Shown here piece after piece: positions 1 through 7,822 of a DNA stretch of 64,000 bases. The notes below the pieces were generated by a model. That model ran no database searches. It was not told the DNA's origin and saw nothing but the letters and a program-made list of their open reading frames with translations. The position numbers were made by a program, and so were the translations under genes. How positions within the stretch are numbered: position 1 is the first letter of the stretch; every line of letters starts with the position of its first letter. The DNA comes from Streptomyces sp. IMTB 2501 (lineage in GTDB: Bacteria; Actinomycetota; Actinomycetes; Streptomycetales; Streptomycetaceae): positions 161,749-225,748 of the forward strand of contig NZ_MQUS01000016.1 of NCBI RefSeq assembly GCF_001953885.1, given 5' to 3'.

Positions 1-90
1 GCCGTCACCGGCTACGACATGGCCACCGGCGTCGGCACCCTGGACGCCCTCCGCTTCGTCCCGGCTCTCGGCAAGGCGAGCCGCGGCTGA
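1..90 (+). CDS. C-terminal end of a probable S53 (sedolisin-like) peptidase, partial
   Basis: The first 29 codons are open from the window edge to a TGA at 88-90 and contain GYDMATGVGTLDALRF. That pattern resembles the C-terminal calcium-site segment of secreted S53 serine-carboxyl peptidases, where G-x-D-x-x-T-G-x-G is typical. Only the tail is present, so catalytic residues, signal peptide and propeptide cannot be judged. The assignment rests on this one motif. A perfect hairpin 27 bases after the stop fits a transcription end here. Confidence 0.55.
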   Translation, partial: AVTGYDMATGVGTLDALRFVPALGKASRG

Positions 91-117
91 CGATCGGGCG
101 TGAGCACCGCCACTGTG

Positions 118-144
118 ACGGCCCGGGTCCTGGACCCGGGCCGT
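118..144 (+). terminator. Terminator after the S53-like gene
   Basis: A perfect 13-bp inverted repeat (ACGGCCCGGGTCC and its complement) surrounds a single central T and is followed by TTTC. It lies 27 bases after the stop codon at 90, which fits a Streptomyces-style GC-rich terminator. Confidence 0.7.
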
Positions 145-156
145 TTCGCATGCCCG

Positions 157-212
157 CCACGGAGAAGGGGTCAGGCACCGCTGCCTTCCGGTGCCGGACC
201 CCTTCTCCGTGG
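157..212 (-). terminator. Long hairpin at the 3' side of the GH3 remnant
   Basis: Arms 157-172 (CCACGGAGAAGGGGTC) and 197-212 pair perfectly. After one A/G mismatch, 174-180 pairs with 189-195 round an 8-base loop, giving 23 base pairs. It lies just past the end of recognisable GH3 homology on the minus strand and probably terminated that gene. With 118-144 it makes two terminators in a row between convergent units. Confidence 0.6.
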
Positions 213-239
213 CGGACCCCTTCCCGTCGCCGGGCTCCT

Positions 240-734
240 CCGGGCCCTCACCCGGAGAAGCCGACGTGCGCGAGCCACCTGGGCCGTGCGCCAGTACAGC
301 GGATGGTCGCCGCTCAGCCCACGCGTGTACGGCGTGGCGATCGCCGAGGTCAGCTTCGGGTCCTCCGAGTAGCCCTCCTCGTTACGGCCCCACAGCGGAT
401 GCCGGAGCAGATTCACCGTCGGGGACCAGACGTTGAGGCCGACCCGGCCGTCCCGGGCCCGCATCGCCCGCGCCTCCGTGGACACCGCCTCGCCGACCCG
501 CCGCACCAGCTCCGGGTTCCAGGTCGCGCCGAGGCCGACGGCCTGCGGGAGCACCGTCGCCGGGCCCATCCAGGCGACGCCGTGCAGCGCCTCCTGGCCG
601 GTGCGGAAGGCGCCGATGCCCAGACGCTCCACGGCGGGCGCGTACTGGTGCAGGAAGGAGACCTTCTCGTCCAAAGTGAGCCGCGCCAGCAGGTCGTCGA
701 CGCGCTTCGCTGCTCGGTCGGCGGAAGCCGGGTG
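240..734 (-). pseudogene. GH3 beta-glucosidase-like N-terminal fragment
   Basis: Reading down from 734 the frame gives RVDDLLARLTLDEKVSFL, then motifs such as FRTGQEALHG, FPQAVGLGATW-like LPQAVGLGATW, VGLNVWSPTVNLLRHP and WGRNEEGYSEDP, ending near GDHPLYWRTA. These are the N-terminal TIM-barrel landmarks of glycoside hydrolase family 3. After about residue 145 the translation becomes low-complexity Arg/Pro. The remaining roughly 600 residues, with the catalytic Asp region, are absent. A TGA at 735-737 lies directly upstream in frame, so the normal start is also lost. I read this as a truncated, non-functional relic. It faces an operator-like palindrome at 876-887 that matches those of the LacI regulator at 3606-4619, which suggests it once belonged to that regulon. 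Confidence 0.8.
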
Positions 735-875
735 TCAAGGTGCCCTGCGTGGAGAAGGCTCACATCTGGCCGACAAGGTAAGGGCGTAGGGACGTTCGCG
801 GGGTGGCGCCGGGTATCGCAGGAATCTTGGAAGCGACCCTTGTGCGCCCCCAGGCGTTCACTTACCTCATAGCAG

Positions 876-887
876 CGAAGCGCTTCG
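876..887. promoter_or_regulatory. Orphan LacI-type operator
   Basis: CGAAGCGCTTCG is a perfect 12-bp palindrome with the central CG typical of LacI-family operators. The core GAAGCGCTTC recurs at 4637-4650 and 4726-4741, both upstream of the LacI gene in this window. Here it lies between the divergent GH3 relic and the sugar-binding lipoprotein relic. Binding is inferred from sequence identity alone. Confidence 0.65.
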
Positions 888-947
888 AGTGACCGCAGCC
901 GACGGCCCACCGCCGGGTGTCCTGGTGCGTCATGAAGGGTTGACGCG

Positions 948-1242
948 ATGACGCCGAACGCCGCCTCTTCCGCCCCTAGGCCCTGAGAAGCTTCCTCGCC
1001 TCCACCGCGGCGGTCGCCGCCGCAGCGGTGGCGGGAGGCATGCCGTTGCTCACCGCGTGCGGCGGCTCGGGCAGCGGTTCGGGCGGCGGTTCGGGCGGCG
1101 GCTCCTGCGCGGGCAAGAGTGCCAAGAAGCTCTTGCCGTCCTACGTCGCGACCACGTGGTGACCCCGGACATCCCCGCGAAGAACGGCTCCGCGATCGGC
1201 TTCACCGGCAAGATCGACCTGGCGACCCTGAAGACCTCGGTG
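948..1242 (+). pseudogene. Frameshifted ABC-transporter sugar-binding lipoprotein, N-terminal part
   Basis: An AAGGG Shine-Dalgarno-like site precedes ATG 948 and the peptide MTPNAASSAPRP, which runs into a TGA at 984-986. One frame over the protein resumes as RSFLASTAAVAAAAVAGG then PLLTACGGS, a twin-arginine-style lipoprotein signal with its lipobox Cys. A second shift near 1155 is needed to continue into VVTPDIPAKNGSAIGFTGKI. This series is typical of the N-terminus of Streptomyces extracellular solute-binding proteins. Homology stops at about 1242 and the rest, with the permease genes, is absent. Two frameshifts plus truncation make a pseudogene certain if the family call is right. Confidence 0.75.
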
Positions 1243-1412
1243 CTCTGGGTCGACAAGACCGGCGCCGTCGGCCCGCTGGGCACCGCACAGGGCACCGTCG
1301 GCCTCGGCGGCTCCACCTGGACTGTCTGCAAGGGCAACAACGAGTCGAGATCACCTCCTCGGCCGGCGGACTGAACTTCACCGTCAACGGCGAGAGCATC
1401 AGCGGCAGTTGA
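1243..1412 (+). pseudogene. GH12-like cellulase/xyloglucanase C-terminal fragment
   Basis: The frame that carries the lipoprotein tail continues without a stop into LWVDKTGAVGPLGTAQ then GTVGLGGSTWTVCKGNN. This resembles the GH12 core in which an EIMIW strand is followed by a PIG..GT..VGG.TW segment. A further shift near 1350 leads to VEITSSAGGLNFTVNGESI and a TGA at 1410-1412, like the final GH12 strand. The middle of the domain is missing. The abrupt fusion to an unrelated lipoprotein shows deletion between two former genes. The family call is tentative because only two short blocks remain. Confidence 0.5.
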
Positions 1413-1458
1413 GTGGCACTTGGGGGCCGGGCCCGTGCGGGGCCGGCCCTTCGCGCGC

Positions 1459-3507
1459 TCACTCGGTGACCGGCAGCTCCGCACCGTCCCGCAGGAACAG
1501 CGGGATGCGGTCCAGCGGAGCGTCCACCGTCACCGCCGTACCTCCCTCGTACGACTCACCCGTCCACGCGTCCGTCCAGCGCGCGCCCGCCGGCAGGTAC
1601 GTCGTCCGAGTCGTCGCGCCGGCGGTCAGCACCGGGGCGACCAGGAGATCCCGGCCGAACAGATAGGCGTCGTCCACCGACCACGCCGCCTGGTCGTCCG
1701 GGAACTCCAGGAACAGCGGGCGCAGCACCGGCAGCCCCTCCTCGTGAGCCTCACGCATGACCGTCAGCACGTACGGCCTCAGGCGCTCGCGCAGCCGCAG
1801 ATACCGCTCCAGGATCCCGCCGGCCTCCGTGCCGTAGGACCACACCTCGTTCGGGCCTCCGGTCATCTCCGGGCCCAGCGGCATGGCCGGGTCGCGGAAG
1901 CCGTGCAGCCGCATCAGCGGGGACAGCGCGCCGAACTGGAACCAGCGGATCATCACCTCGCGGTACGCCGGGTCCTCCGGGTCGCCGCCGTGGAAGCCGC
2001 CGATGTCGGTGTTCCACCAGGGGATGCCGGACAGCGCGGTGTTGAGGCCCGCCGCGATCTGGCGGCGCAGGGTCGCGAAGTCGGTGCCGATGTCACCGGA
2101 CCACAGGGCCGCGGCATAGCGCTGACTGCCCGCCCACGCCGAGCGGTTGAGGCTGATCACCTCGTCGTCGCCGACGCCGGACGCACGCAGGCCCTCGTAG
2201 AAGGTGCGGGCGTTCTCGCGCGGGTAGAGGTTGCCGACCTCCAGACCCGGGCCCGCCCAGTAGCGCAGGTTTTCCGGGAAGCCCGGCTTCAGCTCCGGCT
2301 CGCAGGCATCCAGCCAGAAGGCCGTGATGCCGTACGGGGCGAGGTAGTTGTCGCGGACGCGGGACCACAAGAACTCCCGGGCCTCGGGGTTCGTGGCGTC
2401 GTAGAACGCCACCTGGACCGGGGCGGCGACCTCGTTGTCCGGCCAGTCGGCGTGCGCGACCGGGCCGTACTGGGTGCCGATGAAGTGGCCGCGCTGCTCC
2501 ATGAGCGGATGGTTCTCCGAGAGCGGGGACACCGACGGCCACACGGACACGACCAGCTTGACGCCCAACTCGTCCAGTTCGCTGACCATCGCCGCCGGGT
2601 CCGGCCACTCCCGCGGGTCGAAGCGCCACTCGCCGAGGTGGGTCCAGTGGAAGAAGTCGCACACGATCGCCGACAGGGGCAGGCCCCGGCGCTTGTACTC
2701 CCGTGCCACGGCGAGGAGTTCGTCCTGGGTGCGATAGCGCAGCTTGCACTGCCAGAAGCCGGCCGCCCACTCCGGCAGCATCGGGGTACGCCCGGTCACC
2801 GCGCTGTAGGCGCGCTGGCCGTCGGCCGGGGTGCCCGCCGTGATCCAGTAGTCGATCTGCCGGGCCGCATCCGCCACCCAGCGGGTCCCGTTGCCCGCCA
2901 GCTCCACCCGGCCGATCGCCGGGTTGTTCCAGAGCAGCGTGTAGCCCCGGCTGGACACCAGCACCGGGACGCTCACCTCGGCGTTGCGCTGCACCAGGTC
3001 CAGCACGAGACCCTTCTGGTCCAAGTGCCCGTGCTGGTGCTGCCCGAGGCCGTACAGCTTCTCGTCCTCGTAGGCGGCGAAGCGCTGCTCCAGGCGGTGG
3101 TGGCCGCCCCCGACCGCCGTGTACAGGCGCGGTCCGGGCCACCAGAAGTGGGCCCGCTCCTCGGCGAGCAGCTCGCTGCGGTCGTCGGTGCGCAGAAAGC
3201 TGACCAGGCCCTCGGCGCTCACCTCGACGGTCAGCGCGCCGACCGTCAACTGCCCTTCGCCCTCACCGATCTTGACCGTCGCGTCCTGGGCGGGCGGGGA
3301 GTCGAGGAGGGCACCCGGCAGCCCCTCCAGCACCGGGCCGCCGAGCCGGGCGCGCACCCGGACCGCGTCCGGACCCCAGGGCTCGATCCGCACCGTCTCC
3401 TGCCGGCCGCTCCACTCCAGCGCCCCGTCCCGCTCCCGGAAGGTGCCGACGGTGGGGGAGGACTGGGCGAGACTGACCTTGGGCTGCGCGACGGCATGCT
3501 GGTTCAC
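1459..3507 (-). CDS. Glycoside hydrolase family 31 (alpha-xylosidase/alpha-glucosidase type)
   Basis: This 682-residue intracellular enzyme has no signal peptide. The N-terminal 150 residues form the usual beta-sandwich, with GLGQHQHGHLDQKG as the GH31 lead-in. The catalytic barrel shows FWLDACEPEL, whose Asp is the expected nucleophile, and ALWSGDIGTDF, whose Asp is the expected acid/base. IPLFLRDGAELP lies close to the C-terminus as in the family. I chose GTG 3507 because CCAGGAG precedes it; longer upstream readings overlap the regulator. The gene lies 98 bp downstream of the LacI regulator in the same direction, so the two are probably co-transcribed and induced by the regulator's ligand. 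A xyloglucan- or starch-derived oligosaccharide is the likely substrate, but sequence alone does not decide between alpha-xylosidase and alpha-glucosidase. Confidence 0.9.
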   Translation of the reverse strand: MNQHAVAQPKVSLAQSSPTVGTFRERDGALEWSGRQETVRIEPWGPDAVRVRARLGGPVLEGLPGALLDSPPAQDATVKIGEGEGQLTVGALTVEVSAEGLVSFLRTDDRSELLAEERAHFWWPGPRLYTAVGGGHHRLEQRFAAYEDEKLYGLGQHQHGHLDQKGLVLDLVQRNAEVSVPVLVSSRGYTLLWNNPAIGRVELAGNGTRWVADAARQIDYWITAGTPADGQRAYSAVTGRTPMLPEWAAGFWQCKLRYRTQDELLAVAREYKRRGLPLSAIVCDFFHWTHLGEWRFDPREWPDPAAMVSELDELGVKLVVSVWPSVSPLSENHPLMEQRGHFIGTQYGPVAHADWPDNEVAAPVQVAFYDATNPEAREFLWSRVRDNYLAPYGITAFWLDACEPELKPGFPENLRYWAGPGLEVGNLYPRENARTFYEGLRASGVGDDEVISLNRSAWAGSQRYAAALWSGDIGTDFATLRRQIAAGLNTALSGIPWWNTDIGGFHGGDPEDPAYREVMIRWFQFGALSPLMRLHGFRDPAMPLGPEMTGGPNEVWSYGTEAGGILERYLRLRERLRPYVLTVMREAHEEGLPVLRPLFLEFPDDQAAWSVDDAYLFGRDLLVAPVLTAGATTRTTYLPAGARWTDAWTGESYEGGTAVTVDAPLDRIPLFLRDGAELPVTE

Positions 3508-3605
3508 GGCGTGCTCCTGGAGTGAGGAGTGCAGACGGGGAAGCAGGCAGGGGTGCCCCGCACGGACGAGGCACAGGAGAGGTGAGGCAGCGGAGAGGGG
3601 TGGTG

Positions 3606-4619
3606 TCAGGGCGCGGCCGGTGCCGGTCCCGAACTCGCCCGTACCGTCAGCTCGGGCGTGAGCAGCACGACCTCGTCGCCGCCCCGCCCGTCCAGCTTGG
3701 CCACCAGGTGCTCGACCGCGTACCGGCCCATCTCCTGCGCCGGGATCGCGACCGAGGTCAGCCGTACCGAGGCCTGGACGGCGACCTGGTCCGGGCAGAT
3801 CGCGACGACGGACACGTCCTCCGGCACGGCCCGGCCCTGCTGGCGCAGCAGCGCGAGCAGCGGCTCCACCGCCGACTCGTTCTGCACCACGAACCCGGTC
3901 GTCGCCGGGCGCTCGTCGAAGATCCGGGCCAGGGTGAGGGCCATCGCGTCGTACCCGCCCTCGCACGGACGGTGCAGCACCCGGACGCCCGTCTCGCGGG
4001 CCCGGGAGCGCAGTCCGTCGAGGGTGCGCTCGGCAAAACCGGTGTGCCGCTCGTAGACGGCCGGGGCCTCGCCGATGACGGCGATGTCACCGTGACCGAG
4101 CCCCGCCAGCTGGTCCACGCACAGCGCGCCGGTCGCGCTCCAGTCCAGGTCCACGCAGGTCAGACCCGTCGTGTCGGCCGGCAGACCGATGAGTACCGAG
4201 GGCTGGTCGGTCTCCCGCAGCAGCGGCAGCCGCTCGTCCTGCAGCTCGACGTCCATCAGGATCATCGCGTCGGCGAGACCGCTGCCGGTCACCCGGCGCA
4301 CCGCGTCTGGCCCCTCCTCTCCGGTGAGCAGCAGGACGTCGTATCCGTGGATGCGCGCCGTGGTGGCCACCGCGATGGCGATCTCCATCATCACCGGCAC
4401 ATACATGTCGGTGCGCAGCGGGATCATCAGCGCGATGATGTTCGACCGTTTGCCGGCCAGGGCGCGGGCACCGGCGTTCGGGTGGTAGCCCAGTTCCCGG
4501 ATGCTCTGCTCGACCCGTTGCCGGGTGGTCGCGGAGATGGACCGCTTGCCGCTGAGGACATAGCTCACCGTGCTCGCCGAGACTCCGGCGTGCTGGGCGA
4601 CCTCGGCGAGGGTGACCAT
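3606..4619 (-). CDS. LacI-family transcriptional regulator
   Basis: This is a 337-residue protein of standard LacI length. Residues 1-55 form the helix-turn-helix and hinge, with TLAEVAQHAGVSASTVSYVL and the hinge-like region near NAGARALAGKRSN. The rest is a periplasmic-binding-protein-like sugar sensor with HTGFAERTLDGL and a C-terminal VRASSG tail. ATG 4619 is preceded by GGAG. Two copies of GAAGCGCTTC lie 18 and about 107 bp upstream and a third lies at 876-887, so autoregulation and control of GH31, and formerly of the GH3 and lipoprotein relics, is the natural inference. The ligand is unknown. Confidence 0.93.
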   Translation of the reverse strand: MVTLAEVAQHAGVSASTVSYVLSGKRSISATTRQRVEQSIRELGYHPNAGARALAGKRSNIIALMIPLRTDMYVPVMMEIAIAVATTARIHGYDVLLLTGEEGPDAVRRVTGSGLADAMILMDVELQDERLPLLRETDQPSVLIGLPADTTGLTCVDLDWSATGALCVDQLAGLGHGDIAVIGEAPAVYERHTGFAERTLDGLRSRARETGVRVLHRPCEGGYDAMALTLARIFDERPATTGFVVQNESAVEPLLALLRQQGRAVPEDVSVVAICPDQVAVQASVRLTSVAIPAQEMGRYAVEHLVAKLDGRGGDEVVLLTPELTVRASSGPAPAAP

Positions 4620-4636
4620 CCGTGCTCCAAGCTTTG

Positions 4637-4650
4637 TGAAGCGCTTCGAC
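4637..4650. promoter_or_regulatory. LacI-type operator next to the regulator start
   Basis: TGAAGCGCTTCGAC carries the 10-bp palindrome GAAGCGCTTC, 18 bp before the regulator's ATG. In that position it would block initiation or clearance, as expected for autorepression. Confidence 0.7.
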
Positions 4651-4725
4651 AACGCGCGCTGCTGACGAGAACGAGTGAGGGTGAGACTGACACTAGCCTC
4701 AGCCAAGGTGGGGTGTCCAGAGGCT

Positions 4726-4741
4726 GTCGAAGCGCTTCGAC
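4726..4741. promoter_or_regulatory. LacI-type operator, distal
   Basis: GTCGAAGCGCTTCGAC is a perfect 16-bp palindrome sharing the 4637-4650 core. The centres of the two sites are about 90 bp apart, a spacing that would permit looping or cooperative occupancy. Confidence 0.7.
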
Positions 4742-4881
4742 GCCTTTTCCTCGTCAAGAGAGATGGCCGATATCTCGGACGTACCGTCGAGAGGTAGTAC
4801 ACACCCGCGCGCCGGGGCGGTGGCAGGGCTTTCGGCCGGATGGCCGCGCGAGGGGTGGTGGGGTGGGCCCGTTTCGGGTAC

Positions 4882-4921
4882 GAACGATCCAGTAGCACTG
4901 GTCGGTAGCGAACGTCCCAGT
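4882..4921. promoter_or_regulatory. Palindrome and direct repeats before the acyl-CoA dehydrogenase
   Basis: CCAGT-AGC-ACTGG (4889-4901) is a perfect 5-3-5 palindrome. It overlaps a 12-bp imperfect direct repeat, GAACGATCCAGT (4882-4893) and GAACGTCCCAGT (4910-4921), 28 bp apart and ending 29 bp before the start codon. The arrangement suggests a regulator binding site; the regulator is not identifiable. Confidence 0.4.
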
Positions 4922-4950
4922 CGTCCCTCTTCGCGGCGAGGTGAGCCTCA

Positions 4951-6888
4951 ATGTCCGCCCCCACCACTTCACGCACCACCGTCACCGAGCGCGAGGCACG
5001 CCGGGTGGCGGAGGCCGCCCGGGAACAGGACTGGCGCAAGCCCAGCTTCGCCAAGGAACTGTTCCTCGGGCGCTTCCGGCTCGACCTCATCCACCCCCAC
5101 CCGCTCCCCGACGACGAGTCCGTGCGGCGCGGGGAGGAGTTCCTCGCCGAACTGCGCGCGTTCTGCGAGACCACAGTCGACGGGGCCCGCATCGAGCGCG
5201 AGGCCCGTATCCCCGACGAGGTCGTGGCGGGTCTGAAGGAACTCGGCGCCCTCGGCATGAAGATCGACCCCAAGTACGGCGGTCTCGGTCTCACCCAGCT
5301 CTACTACAACAAGGCCCTCGCCATGGTCGGCTCCGTGAGCCCCGCGGTCGGCGCGCTGCTCTCCGCCCACCAGTCGATCGGCGTACCGCAGCCGCTGAAG
5401 ATGTTCGGCACCCAGGAGCAGAAGGACGCCTTCCTGCCGCGCTGCGCCCGCACCGACATCTCCGCCTTCCTGCTCACCGAGCCGGACGTCGGCTCCGACC
5501 CGGCACGGCTCGCGACCACGGCCGTACCCGACGGGGAGGACTACGTCCTCGACGGGGTGAAGCTGTGGACCACCAACGGGGTGGTCGCCGATCTGCTCGT
5601 CGTCATGGCCCGGGTGCCGAAGTCGGAGGGGCACAAGGGCGGCATCACCGCTTTCGTGGTGGAGGCGGCCTCGGAGGGCATCACCGTCGAGAACCGCAAC
5701 GCCTTCATGGGTCTGCGCGGCATCGAGAACGGCGTCACCCGCTTCCACCAGGTGCGCGTCCCGGCGGCGAACCGCATCGGGCCCGAGGGCGCGGGCCTGA
5801 AGATCGCGCTCACCACCCTCAACACCGGCCGGCTCTCACTGCCCGCGATGTGCGCGGGCTCCGGCAAGTGGTGCCTGAAGATCGCCCGCGAATGGTCGGC
5901 GGAGCGCGAGCAGTGGGGCAAGCCGGTGGCGCTGCACGAGGCCGTCGGCTCCAAGATCAGCTTCATCGCGGCGACGACGTTCGCCCTGGAGGCCGTCCTC
6001 GACCTCTCCTCGCAGATGGCCGACGAGGACCGCAACGACATCCGTATCGAGGCCGCCCTCGCCAAGCTCTACGGATCCGAGATGGCCTGGAAGATGGCCG
6101 ACGAACTGGTCCAGATCCGCGGCGGCCGCGGCTACGAGACGGCCGAGTCCCTGAAGGCACGCGGCGAACGGGCGGTCCCGGCCGAGCAGATGCTGCGCGA
6201 CCTGCGGATCAACCGCATCTTCGAGGGCTCCACGGAGATCATGCACCTGTTGATCGCCCGCGAGGCCGTCGACGCCCATCTCTCGGTCGCCGGTGACCTC
6301 ATCGACCCCGACAAGTCCCTGTCCGACAAGGCGAGGGCGGGCGCGAACGCGGGTGTCTTCTACGCCAAGTGGCTGCCGAAGCTGGTCGCCGGACCGGGGC
6401 AACTCCCCATGGCATACGGCGAGTTCAAGCAGAGCGTCGATCTGTCCGGGCATCTGCGCTATGTCGAGCGCACCGCCCGCAAGCTGGCCCGCTCCACCTT
6501 CTACGCCATGTCCCGCTGGCAGGGCCGGATGGAGACCAAGCAGGGCTTCCTCGGGCGGATCGTGGACATCGGTGCCGAGCTGTTCGCGATGAGCGCGGCC
6601 TGTGTCCGTGCCGAACTGCTGCGCAGCCGGGGCGAACACGGCCGCGAGGCCTACCAGCTGGCCGATGCCTTCTGCCGGCAGGCCCGCATCCGCGTCGAGG
6701 AACTCTTCGACCGGCTGTGGACCAACACCGACGCCCTCGACCGGAAGGTGGTCAAGGGCGTGCTCGGAGGGTCCTACACATGGCTGGAGGAAGGCATCGT
6801 CGATCCCTCCGGGGACGGCCCGTGGATCGCCGACGCGACCCCGGGACCGTCCGCTCGGGAGAACGAACGCCGTCCTTACGGCGCCTGA
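4951..6888 (+). CDS. Acyl-CoA dehydrogenase, VLCAD-like long form (FadE family)
   Basis: This 645-residue flavoenzyme would catalyse the alpha,beta-dehydrogenation of acyl-CoA in beta-oxidation. The N-terminal domain has KYGGLGLTQLYYNKALAMVG. The middle domain has the flavin-contact motif FLLTEPDVGSDPARL and LWTTNGVVADLLVVMARVP. The C-terminal helical domain has QIRGGRGYETAESL and VPAEQMLRDLRINRIFEGST, whose first Glu aligns with the catalytic base of VLCAD. About 180 further residues follow, as in very-long-chain enzymes rather than the usual 380-residue forms. GAGGTGA precedes ATG 4951. It stands alone, divergent from the LacI operon, with a possible operator upstream. The chain-length specificity is inferred from length only. 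Confidence 0.92.
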   Translation: MSAPTTSRTTVTEREARRVAEAAREQDWRKPSFAKELFLGRFRLDLIHPHPLPDDESVRRGEEFLAELRAFCETTVDGARIEREARIPDEVVAGLKELGALGMKIDPKYGGLGLTQLYYNKALAMVGSVSPAVGALLSAHQSIGVPQPLKMFGTQEQKDAFLPRCARTDISAFLLTEPDVGSDPARLATTAVPDGEDYVLDGVKLWTTNGVVADLLVVMARVPKSEGHKGGITAFVVEAASEGITVENRNAFMGLRGIENGVTRFHQVRVPAANRIGPEGAGLKIALTTLNTGRLSLPAMCAGSGKWCLKIAREWSAEREQWGKPVALHEAVGSKISFIAATTFALEAVLDLSSQMADEDRNDIRIEAALAKLYGSEMAWKMADELVQIRGGRGYETAESLKARGERAVPAEQMLRDLRINRIFEGSTEIMHLLIAREAVDAHLSVAGDLIDPDKSLSDKARAGANAGVFYAKWLPKLVAGPGQLPMAYGEFKQSVDLSGHLRYVERTARKLARSTFYAMSRWQGRMETKQGFLGRIVDIGAELFAMSAACVRAELLRSRGEHGREAYQLADAFCRQARIRVEELFDRLWTNTDALDRKVVKGVLGGSYTWLEEGIVDPSGDGPWIADATPGPSARENERRPYGA

Positions 6889-6921
6889 GCCCTCCTGGTC
6901 CGGCCGACCGGGCGCCTGGGG

Positions 6922-7398
6922 TCAGTTGCCCCAGGTGCCCTGGTTCACGGCGCAGGTCCAGCCCGAGCCGCGCAGAGTGAACTTCACCTGGTAGGAGCGG
7001 GTGTTGAGCAGGTGCGTCTGCACCTTCACACCGAGGCTCGCCTTCTTGTTCAGCGTCCCCGTGGACACGGTCACCGTCGTCGACGTCCTGTGGGTGACCT
7101 TGCCACCCGTGGCCCTGGCCGAGCCGAAGCGGATGTTCTTCATGTCCGTGATGGTGAGCGAGGCGTTCTTGAAGGCCTTCGTCGTGCTCACGTTCTTGAT
7201 GCCGAAGTACAGTCCCCCGTTGGTCGCCCAGCCGTGCGAGTCGATGTAGAAGCGGCTCGGGTAGACCAGGTCGATCGGGCAGCCGGCGCTCTGCGGCGCT
7301 CGGGTGGCCGCGAACGCGCCCCCGGCGAGACCGAGTTGAGCGGCGGTCAGCAGACCGGCCGTCGCCAGGACCGTCGCGGTCGTACGCATGCGGTTCAT
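6922..7398 (-). CDS. Small secreted protein of unknown function
   Basis: This is a 158-residue protein with a clear Sec signal peptide: MNRMRTT, a hydrophobic stretch, then AGGAFA before a predicted cleavage at about residue 30. The mature part has two cysteines, C40 and C149, near its ends, suggesting one disulfide. It is rich in Thr, Ser, Lys and alternating hydrophobics, which fits an all-beta fold. GGGGGAGG precedes the ATG. It converges with the acyl-CoA dehydrogenase, 33 bp between stops. I do not recognise the family. Confidence 0.8.
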   Translation of the reverse strand: MNRMRTTATVLATAGLLTAAQLGLAGGAFAATRAPQSAGCPIDLVYPSRFYIDSHGWATNGGLYFGIKNVSTTKAFKNASLTITDMKNIRFGSARATGGKVTHRTSTTVTVSTGTLNKKASLGVKVQTHLLNTRSYQVKFTLRGSGWTCAVNQGTWGN

Positions 7399-7822
7399 GG
7401 TGGTGATTCCTCCCCCTATGTGGCCCTTCGTGGCGGGCGCCGACGAAAGGATGTCATGATCGGCGAGCGGAAGCGCGGGAATTCAGCAGTACTCGCCGCT
7501 CGGGTCCCGCGTGGTCCACGAGCAGGAGTCGATCCCGGCGTCCGGGAAGACGTACCCGTGGTCGGAGGTGCCCTTCAGTACCCGGCCCCTGAGCGAGGCG
7601 GCCCCGCCGGCGAGGGCGGGCAGGGCTGCGCGTAGGCGCTGTGCGCGCATGGAGATCCCCCAGGATGTCGTCCGCGAAGTGATGCGACTGAAGTCTTATC
7701 ACGCGATCTTCACCAGTGCTTCACAACGGGAGAACTGCTTCATCCCGCGACGAAACCCGTTTACGCACCCGCCCGGGGGATGCCCTGTCCTGACCGTCAC
7801 CGCTTGCGGCAACAATGGGGGG
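7399..7822. other. Intergenic region before dxr
   Basis: It contains the start region of the secreted-protein gene, the possible 55-codon gene at 7483-7650, and about 170 bp of leader before dxr. AACAAT, 6 bases before the dxr ATG, could be a -10 box of a near-leaderless promoter, but no convincing -35 is seen. No structured RNA or repeat was recognised. Confidence 0.5.
7483..7650 (-). CDS. Possible small gene, 55 residues
   Basis: ATG 7650 is preceded by GGGGG seven bases upstream and opens a 55-codon frame ending in TGA. About 51 of its 55 codons end in G or C, the bias of genuine Streptomyces genes. The N-terminus (MRAQRLRAALPALAGGAASL) looks like a worn signal peptide. The C-terminus has DAGIDSCSWTT and GEYC, with two cysteines 13 residues apart. 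It may be a small secreted peptide or the 5' remnant of a longer secreted protein. No family is recognised. Confidence 0.4.
   Translation of the reverse strand: MRAQRLRAALPALAGGAASLRGRVLKGTSDHGYVFPDAGIDSCSWTTRDPSGEYC

Larger units (their letters stand above)
4620..4950. other. Divergent intergenic region, LacI operon / acyl-CoA dehydrogenase
   Basis: The left half holds the two LacI-type operators. The middle has a short inverted repeat, GAGAT...ATCTC, near 4763-4778. The right half holds the palindrome and direct repeats upstream of the acyl-CoA dehydrogenase. No supported gene lies within it. Confidence 0.7.

Noticed and set aside
3606..5294. Extension of the LacI regulator frame upstream to 5294
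   Set aside because: The extra 225 residues are Ser/Arg-rich noise that would run through both operators and into the acyl-CoA dehydrogenase. The regulator starts properly at 4619.
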